In this document: positions 58,964 through 64,000 of the stretch, in pieces | Numbering within the stretch: position 1 is the stretch's first letter | Layout of the letters: the number at the start of each line of letters is the position of its first letter | Origin: Nitrospira sp. | Lineage (GTDB): Bacteria > Nitrospirota > Nitrospiria > Nitrospirales > Nitrospiraceae | Direction of reading: 5' to 3' | DNA length: 64,000 nucleotides | NCBI GenBank assembly: GCA_029194535.1 | Contig: JARFXR010000002.1 | Coordinates: 186,001 to 250,000, forward strand | Translations under genes and position numbers: made by a program | Notes under the pieces: generated by a model | Databases searched by the model: none | Seen by the model: only the letters and a program-made list of their open reading frames with translations | What the model was told of the DNA's origin: nothing

Positions 58964-61213
58964 TTAGCCTAGCGGGCGTATGGAACGCAAGACCGCAGCC
59001 AGGTCTCGCAACCGGGAGTCGATAGGCAGGGTTTCGACCGGAACAGCATACTTTCTATTCCAATTGGGATGGGCATCGATGGTACCCGGCAGGTTGGTCT
59101 GCGACAGTTCCTCCAAGCCGTCCTCCAGATTGGCCAGCACGACGGCGGACATGCTGCCCGCCAGATAGATATGGATGGCCCGGCAGAGGGTCGGCGTCAT
59201 CGAGGATACGGAGTCCGGGTCGGTAGACAAGCCTTCCGGCAACAAGCCCTCGCGGGCGAGTGCCTCCAGCATATGCCCCTTGTCGCGACGACGGTCCTCC
59301 CACGCTCGGCGCTTTGCCTCATCGTCTCCCAGCATCCCCAATCCGGCCCTGACTTGCAGATCCTCACCAGACCAGAAGCCGGTCAACGTCGGCAGGTCAT
59401 GGGTCCCGACGACGGCGAGCGACTGTTCGGGATATTCATTCGGCGCCTTGCAGGTTCCGTCACCGTGGCGTTCGAAGTAGAAGACGCGATAGGACAGGAC
59501 CCTGGCTTTGGCCAGCTCCTCGCGTACCCAGTCGGGGACGGTCCCGAGATCTTCACCGATCACCAGAGTCCTGGCTCGCACGCTTTCCAGCGCGACGATC
59601 GCGAGCAACTCCTCGAATGGATAGTGCACATAGGTACCCTCCGCGGCCGGTTTTCCGCGCGGAATCCAGAAGAGCCGACAAAGCGCCATCACATGGTCCA
59701 ACCTGATCGCGCCGCCGAATCGGAGGTTGTTGCGCAACAGACGGATGATCAGTTCATAACCACCGGCGCGAAGCGCCAACGGATTGGCCGGCGGCAACCC
59801 CCAATTCTGTCCCTGCGGTCCCAGTGAATCAGGCGGAGCCCCGCAGTCGGCATCGAGCGCCAGCACGGATTGATACATCCAAGACTCGGCTCCGAACCGC
59901 TCCGCTCCGAGCGCCAGATCATTGTATAGCCCGATCGCCATACCCGTCTGTTCGGATTTCCTGCGGTTTTCACCCAACTGCTCCGACGCGACCCACTGGA
60001 TATACTGGAAAAACCGCAAACGCTTCCGATGCCGCTTCCCATACTCGCGGACAGCCGGTCCAGGGGACTGAAACTGAGCAGGCCAATCGCGCCACGACGA
60101 CGCCTTGGGTTGAATCAGTCGGCGTTCCTCCTCCAGCGTCTGGAACGTAGCATACAGCTCCAGCGGCTCCCCTTCGGCCCGAATAAACCGCTCGAGGAGC
60201 TTGGCGCGGGCAGTCTTCGGTTCCAAATCAGGCTCGTTTCCGACATAGTGCTCTTTCAAAAACTGCCGATAGGCCAGATCCAGCAAACCGCGCTTCGCTG
60301 CGGCAATGACGTCATAGTCCACTCGGCGGTTTTCGCGCAGAGCCTTGAGCTTGGATTGAAACTCCGGGGCCTGAAACTGACGCTGCGCCTCCGGCGACGC
60401 CCAGAATTCCGGCAGCCGCTCGAGATCGACATAAAGCTCGTTGAGAAACAGACGGGTGACCGGTGCATAGGGACTGGTATGGTGTGGCGCGCTGTTGCGC
60501 AAAGCGTGCAGCGGATTGAGCCCGATCAATCCGGCACCGAGTGAGGCGCCGGCCCACTCGACTACCGCGCCCAGATCCGTAAAGTCCCCGCAGCCCCAAT
60601 TCCGATTCGACGACAAGGCATAGAGTTGCAGCGCTATGCCCCAGATACGCCGGTGATCCGCAAGCGCGGGCGGCAGATAGCATTGCTGAGGCGCCACGAT
60701 CAGACGGATCGTCCCGGACGAGCCGCCTACCAGCCCGGAAGCCTGAACCGTCACTGTGTAGTAACCGATCGACAAATCACCCGGTAATCGGCAGCTCAGC
60801 CGAACGTGACGTTGCCCACCCACGAAACGGACTTCGGCCGCTGACAATCCCGGCCCCGCCTCGCCGGTCTGTACTGGTTGGCCACTTTCATCGCTGATCG
60901 TCCACTGCACCACGACGGACCGTTCCTTGCCGTCTTCAAGCATCAGACAGCAGAAGATGACCGCTTCACCTGTGCCTTCGCGCACCACCAGCACCGGCTC
61001 ACAGGGACGGCACCAAGAAGCCTCATCCCAATCTCGCAAGGCTTTGGAGAGGTCTTCGGTCGAATGGACATTGAATCCCATTGCCGAGAGGATCGCCCGC
61101 TTCGTGTCATCGGAGGCGACGTGCAGCGCCCCGCCGATGTCGTAATATTCCGAGGCGATGCCGACCCGTTCTGCCAGTGTCGCGAGGAGAGAAGAATCGT
61201 AGGAAGCGGACAT
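58964..61213 (-). CDS. malQ: 4-alpha-glucanotransferase (amylomaltase, GH77)
   Basis: Transfers alpha-1,4-glucan segments between maltodextrins. 749 aa, the long MalQ type with an N-terminal ~170-residue beta-rich module. GH77 catalytic residues: nucleophile Asp506 (GGAIRLDHVM), acid/base Glu554 (VIGEDLGTVP) and Asp606 (VGTHDLPTLTGFW). It lies upstream of the two-component genes, facing the same way but 138 bp away; no functional link was shown. It complements GlgP at 41339. Confidence 0.94.
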   Translation of the reverse strand: MSASYDSSLLATLAERVGIASEYYDIGGALHVASDDTKRAILSAMGFNVHSTEDLSKALRDWDEASWCRPCEPVLVVREGTGEAVIFCCLMLEDGKERSVVVQWTISDESGQPVQTGEAGPGLSAAEVRFVGGQRHVRLSCRLPGDLSIGYYTVTVQASGLVGGSSGTIRLIVAPQQCYLPPALADHRRIWGIALQLYALSSNRNWGCGDFTDLGAVVEWAGASLGAGLIGLNPLHALRNSAPHHTSPYAPVTRLFLNELYVDLERLPEFWASPEAQRQFQAPEFQSKLKALRENRRVDYDVIAAAKRGLLDLAYRQFLKEHYVGNEPDLEPKTARAKLLERFIRAEGEPLELYATFQTLEEERRLIQPKASSWRDWPAQFQSPGPAVREYGKRHRKRLRFFQYIQWVASEQLGENRRKSEQTGMAIGLYNDLALGAERFGAESWMYQSVLALDADCGAPPDSLGPQGQNWGLPPANPLALRAGGYELIIRLLRNNLRFGGAIRLDHVMALCRLFWIPRGKPAAEGTYVHYPFEELLAIVALESVRARTLVIGEDLGTVPDWVREELAKARVLSYRVFYFERHGDGTCKAPNEYPEQSLAVVGTHDLPTLTGFWSGEDLQVRAGLGMLGDDEAKRRAWEDRRRDKGHMLEALAREGLLPEGLSTDPDSVSSMTPTLCRAIHIYLAGSMSAVVLANLEDGLEELSQTNLPGTIDAHPNWNRKYAVPVETLPIDSRLRDLAAVLRSIRPLG

Positions 61214-61295
61214 AAGGGACGAGTCTGAGTGAAGTTGCCAATCAAGTCAAGCTATCCTATTGTTCTTGAACACGATTTCAGCAGAATGCGTGCCT

Positions 61296-61715
61296 ATGAC
61301 CACCTCCCGTGATTTGGTGCGATTCGGGACCAGTTCTTGGGCCTACGAACGGGCAGGCACTGCTCTACCATCGGCCTGATCCTAAGGGCCGTTTCAACCA
61401 AGACACGCTCGCGGAGTATGCCGCGCCCCGGTTCAGTGAGGAAGAGCCCCCGCTGTTTCGCGAATCGGTGCTGAATCCGGCGACAACAGACCTTGGCGAC
61501 AGGCTCGGCCCGTTCATCTTCGAATATCAGCGCTGGGGCGTCAAACTGCCGGTCATTCTGGATCGACTCGATCACCTCTTGGAACAGCTCCCATCCGGCC
61601 CGCTCTATGGCGTCAAAGTCCGGAATCCAACATTGCTCGGCCGTCATTACGGCGAGATCCTCCGGGCGCACAATGTCATCCACATACACAACCGCTTAAC
61701 CTCTAACAAGGTACA
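61296..61715 (+). pseudogene. Decayed DUF72-family gene (frameshift plus internal deletion)
   Basis: Starts as a normal DUF72 protein (MTTSRDLVRFGTSSWAYE) from ATG 61296, then stops after 27 codons in that frame. The family sequence continues one frame over: YHRPDPKGRFNQDTLAEYAA, then EEEPPLFR. About 90 residues usually between PLFR and GPFIFEFQR are missing, and GPFIFEYQRWG, GPLYGVKVRNPTLLGRHYGEIL follow directly. The C-terminal ~100 residues are absent. Its frame runs into the next gene, so an automatic caller may fuse them. Confidence 0.75.
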
Positions 61716-61917
61716 CATCAAGCTGTCGGCTGCGACCGGCCGCACTGCCATACCCGGCAAACCCGAGTCTCGCACCAAATACGACCCATCGGTCGCGCAT
61801 CTACCGGTGAAGCCCACCCCGGCTGCTTTTATGTCGCACGATGCCCATGGTACGATGTCCACGTCATTCCGCAGTCGGGCTGATGCTCGATCGTCCCGAC
61901 GGCAGAGGAGGCGGCCC
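61716..61917. other. 202-bp spacer between the DUF72 pseudogene and the secreted protein
   Basis: The frame stays open but has no recognisable protein content. It ends in AGGAGG six bases before the ATG at 61918, the ribosome-binding site of the next gene. Confidence 0.55.
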
Positions 61918-62646
61918 ATGGCGATGTTATACAGACGTACGACGTCACGAGTCCTTGGTCTCTTGCTTCTTGCTCCGTTGATCGCCATAGCTGCGGAGGC
62001 CGCCCCGGAGAAGACCGAAGTGACCGGCGAGTACCGGTACACATTTCATGAGCCAGAGACACCGTCCGATGCCCTCACGCTGGCCTGCCGCGAAGCCTGG
62101 AGACTGGCAGTGATCGAATCGCCGTTATATCGCGACCAGACCGCCAACGTCGTCGATTCGGTGCTGCTCCGTGAGGTGGCCAACAATCTCGTGACCAAGT
62201 ACGTCAAGGATCAGCAGATTCTCGAGCAATTCCAGCGCGGCAAGACCGTCACGTGTCGAGTCCGGGGGACGCTGGTCGTGGACGAGAGCGTGAAAGCGAT
62301 TCGAACTCAACTCGCTGGCGGTAGTGGCACTGAGGATAGCCTCGATCAGAACCGCTCGCTCAAGCTCCTCGCAGTCCGCGAAGAAGCCAACGGCACCATC
62401 TCGGTCGAATACCAAGCGTTGCGGCGTCTCGATTGGCTGAACACGAGCTACCAGGGCGGATTGCGAGAAACAGCGGACATTATGGTGGACTTCTACGACG
62501 ATCAAAAGTTTCTGATCCGCACCGAGCGTTACCCCGCCAGGCGCAACGCGTCCGGGGACGATGTCATGAACCCCGGCGCCACCGGCGTCCTGAGAGTTCC
62601 CAAGCCGCTCGCCGCCAAGACCTACCGCGTCTGGCTCGTGAAATAG
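61918..62646 (+). CDS. Secreted protein of unknown function
   Basis: 242 aa from ATG 61918, supported by AGGAGG at 6 bases. Signal peptide RVLGLLLLAPLIAIAAEAA. The mature part has ALTLACREAWRLAVIESPLYRDQ and REVANNLVTKYVKDQQILEQFQRGKTVTCRVRGTLVVD, reminiscent of the FlgT N-terminal/LPP20-like fold, but the match is by eye only. A flagellar role is not supported by neighbours. The 5' extension upstream belongs to a pseudogene. Confidence 0.7.
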   Translation: MAMLYRRTTSRVLGLLLLAPLIAIAAEAAPEKTEVTGEYRYTFHEPETPSDALTLACREAWRLAVIESPLYRDQTANVVDSVLLREVANNLVTKYVKDQQILEQFQRGKTVTCRVRGTLVVDESVKAIRTQLAGGSGTEDSLDQNRSLKLLAVREEANGTISVEYQALRRLDWLNTSYQGGLRETADIMVDFYDDQKFLIRTERYPARRNASGDDVMNPGATGVLRVPKPLAAKTYRVWLVK

Positions 62647-62757
62647 CGCATCGTTCCTTTGCATTGACCCGGCTGGAAGCTGCGACAGGTCCAGGCGCGA
62701 GGCGCTGTCGGTCACACTTGAACCTTATCCCGCCCCGTGTATTGATCCTTGTAAAGT

Positions 62758-64000
62758 CTAGCGTTCGCGCAGGCTCTCCTGGAGCGATTTCAGCAGTGGA
62801 CTCAGGAGATATTCGATGATCCGTCGTTTCCCGGTCCTGATTTCGACGGAGACGGCCATGCCGGGCGAGAGGTTCACCGTTTTCCCATTGACGAGGATGG
62901 TGGACCGTTCCAATCTCACCCGGGTGGCGTAGACCAGTTGCCCGGCTGCCTGTGACGGACGCGGTTCTACTGCGCTCGGCTTCTCCCGGTCGAGCGGGAC
63001 CGCGTCATCCGACACCGTGATCACCTGACCGGGGATCGTGCCGTAGAGCGTAAAGGGAAAAGTTTCCACCTTGATCTCGACAGACTGACCTTCCTGGACG
63101 AACCCCACATCTTTGTTTTCGACCTGCGCCGCCACTTCCACAGGATGATCTTCCGGCACCACGACCAACAGCTGTTGAGCCGGGGAGACGACTCCCCCCA
63201 CCGTGTGCACAGCCAGTTGCTGGACGACTCCATCGATCGGCGTCGTGAGCCGCTGAAGCGCCGCCTTTTGTCCGGCCTTCGTCACCTCTTGGGCGAGAGA
63301 GGCGGCTTTGGTTGCAAGAGCCGCCAGCTCCGCCTGCTTGGTTTGCTGAAATTCCGAGACGAACACCCGATAGTTCTTTTCGCTTTCCGCCAGGGCCGCA
63401 CGGTCTTGAATCAGCTTCATGCGCTGTCCGGCCAATTCCTGTGTCTTGTCGATTCGCTGCTCCTCGGCCTGGAGATACTCCATCTTCGTCGCGGCCTGAA
63501 ATTCCAGGAGCGACCTAAACGTTTCGGCCTTCTCAGTTTCCATGGGTACGGTCGCTTCCAGCCGACGGATGTCCTCTTTGGTTTGCTCGATGGCGGCCTT
63601 CCGTTGATCGATCACATACAGCGCCGCCTGCAGGCGCGCTTGATACTCGGACAGCTCATCGCGGAGGAGTTGTTGCTGCAAACCGACATAGGTTACATCT
63701 CCATCAGCGGGGGGCTCGAAGGTCGATTGACCGGCGATCAATGCCCGCAAGCGAGCCGCTTCGATTCTGGCGGCCCAGTATTCGTTTGATGCCCGGTCTC
63801 GATCAGCTCGGTTCAACGTCGGGTCAAGATCAATCAGCACATCGCCCCGTTTGACGACGTGACCATCCATAACATGAATGGCGACGATGACACCGGCTTC
63901 ATAGGGTTGAATCACTTTGGAATACCCGCTGGGGATGATCCTGCCTTGGGCGATGGCCACGATATCGATCCAGCCGAAGGTGGCCCACAGCACGCCGGAC
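62758..64000 (-). CDS. HlyD-family membrane-fusion protein (truncated at right window edge)
   Basis: At least 411 residues, open to base 64000, so the N-terminal transmembrane start is probably outside. LWATFGWIDIVAIAQGRIIPSGYSKVIQP is the HlyD/type I secretion adaptor signature, followed by a long helical hairpin (about residues 60-230) and a lipoyl-like barrel with GMAVSVEIRTGKRRIIEYLLSPLLKSLQES at the end. It would link an inner-membrane ABC exporter to an outer-membrane channel. The GTG at 63993 is an internal position, not a reliable start. Confidence 0.88.
   Translation of the reverse strand, partial: SGVLWATFGWIDIVAIAQGRIIPSGYSKVIQPYEAGVIVAIHVMDGHVVKRGDVLIDLDPTLNRADRDRASNEYWAARIEAARLRALIAGQSTFEPPADGDVTYVGLQQQLLRDELSEYQARLQAALYVIDQRKAAIEQTKEDIRRLEATVPMETEKAETFRSLLEFQAATKMEYLQAEEQRIDKTQELAGQRMKLIQDRAALAESEKNYRVFVSEFQQTKQAELAALATKAASLAQEVTKAGQKAALQRLTTPIDGVVQQLAVHTVGGVVSPAQQLLVVVPEDHPVEVAAQVENKDVGFVQEGQSVEIKVETFPFTLYGTIPGQVITVSDDAVPLDREKPSAVEPRPSQAAGQLVYATRVRLERSTILVNGKTVNLSPGMAVSVEIRTGKRRIIEYLLSPLLKSLQESLRER

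Noticed and set aside
61294-61689. 131-aa minus-strand frame opposite the DUF72 remnant
   Set aside because: The plus strand shows clear family similarity; the minus frame is its shadow.
61309-62646. A single 445-aa fusion protein
   Set aside because: The first part is a frameshifted, deleted DUF72 gene, and a signal peptide and AGGAGG at 61918 mark the true start of the downstream gene.

Overview
The window looks like a chromosomal segment of a Nitrospirota bacterium, probably a Nitrospira-like species. This is an inference from high GC, the complete bacterial ribosomal superoperon, an LPS-export module (so Gram-negative), an EF-Tu with an atypical switch I, and several small proteins that resemble ones I recall from Nitrospira genomes. 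No rRNA, phage, transposase or CRISPR array was seen.

About 1-37,120, all on the minus strand and read from high to low coordinates, is a near-continuous transcription/translation block. A strong promoter at about 37,105 leads into tRNA-Tyr, tRNA-Gly, tRNA-Thr, tuf (copy B), rpmG, tRNA-Trp, secE, nusG, rplK, rplA, rplJ-rplL, rpoB and rpoC. A perfect consensus promoter in the rpoC-rpsL gap leads into rpsL, rpsG, fusA, tuf (copy A), then the S10, spc and alpha clusters (rpsJ through secY-adk-map-infA-rpmJ to rpoA-rplQ). A hairpin follows rplQ. A second promoter then starts lptC-lptA-lptB-rpoN, and rpoN runs off the left edge. The two tuf genes look identical from start codon to stop codon and differ immediately outside. 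The most unusual feature is that rplJ has no stop codon: L10 reads in frame into L7/L12.

From 37,300 to 52,920 the DNA is ordinary housekeeping and accessory sequence on both strands: a secreted HExxH protein, a UvrD/Rep-type helicase, an unknown 281-residue protein, an alpha-glucan phosphorylase, two HEAT-repeat proteins, a membrane-anchored helical protein, an RlpA-type lipoprotein, and a four-gene ABC transporter of the gliding-associated (GldA/GldF/GldG plus DUF4340) type. tRNA-Arg(CCU) follows.

From 52,921 to 64,000 the content is more lineage-specific: a 579-bp gap with no convincing gene, a CxxC mini-protein, a protein with a degenerate PD-(D/E)XK nuclease-like domain, a stand-alone RAM-domain protein, a small lipoprotein, an NtrC-type response regulator with its histidine kinase, 4-alpha-glucanotransferase (malQ), a decayed DUF72 pseudogene, a secreted protein of unknown function and a truncated HlyD-family membrane-fusion protein at the right edge. 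GlgP and MalQ probably cooperate in glycogen breakdown. The sigma-54-dependent regulator would need the RpoN encoded at the left edge.

All calls rest on reading the sequence and on remembered family features; no database search was run.
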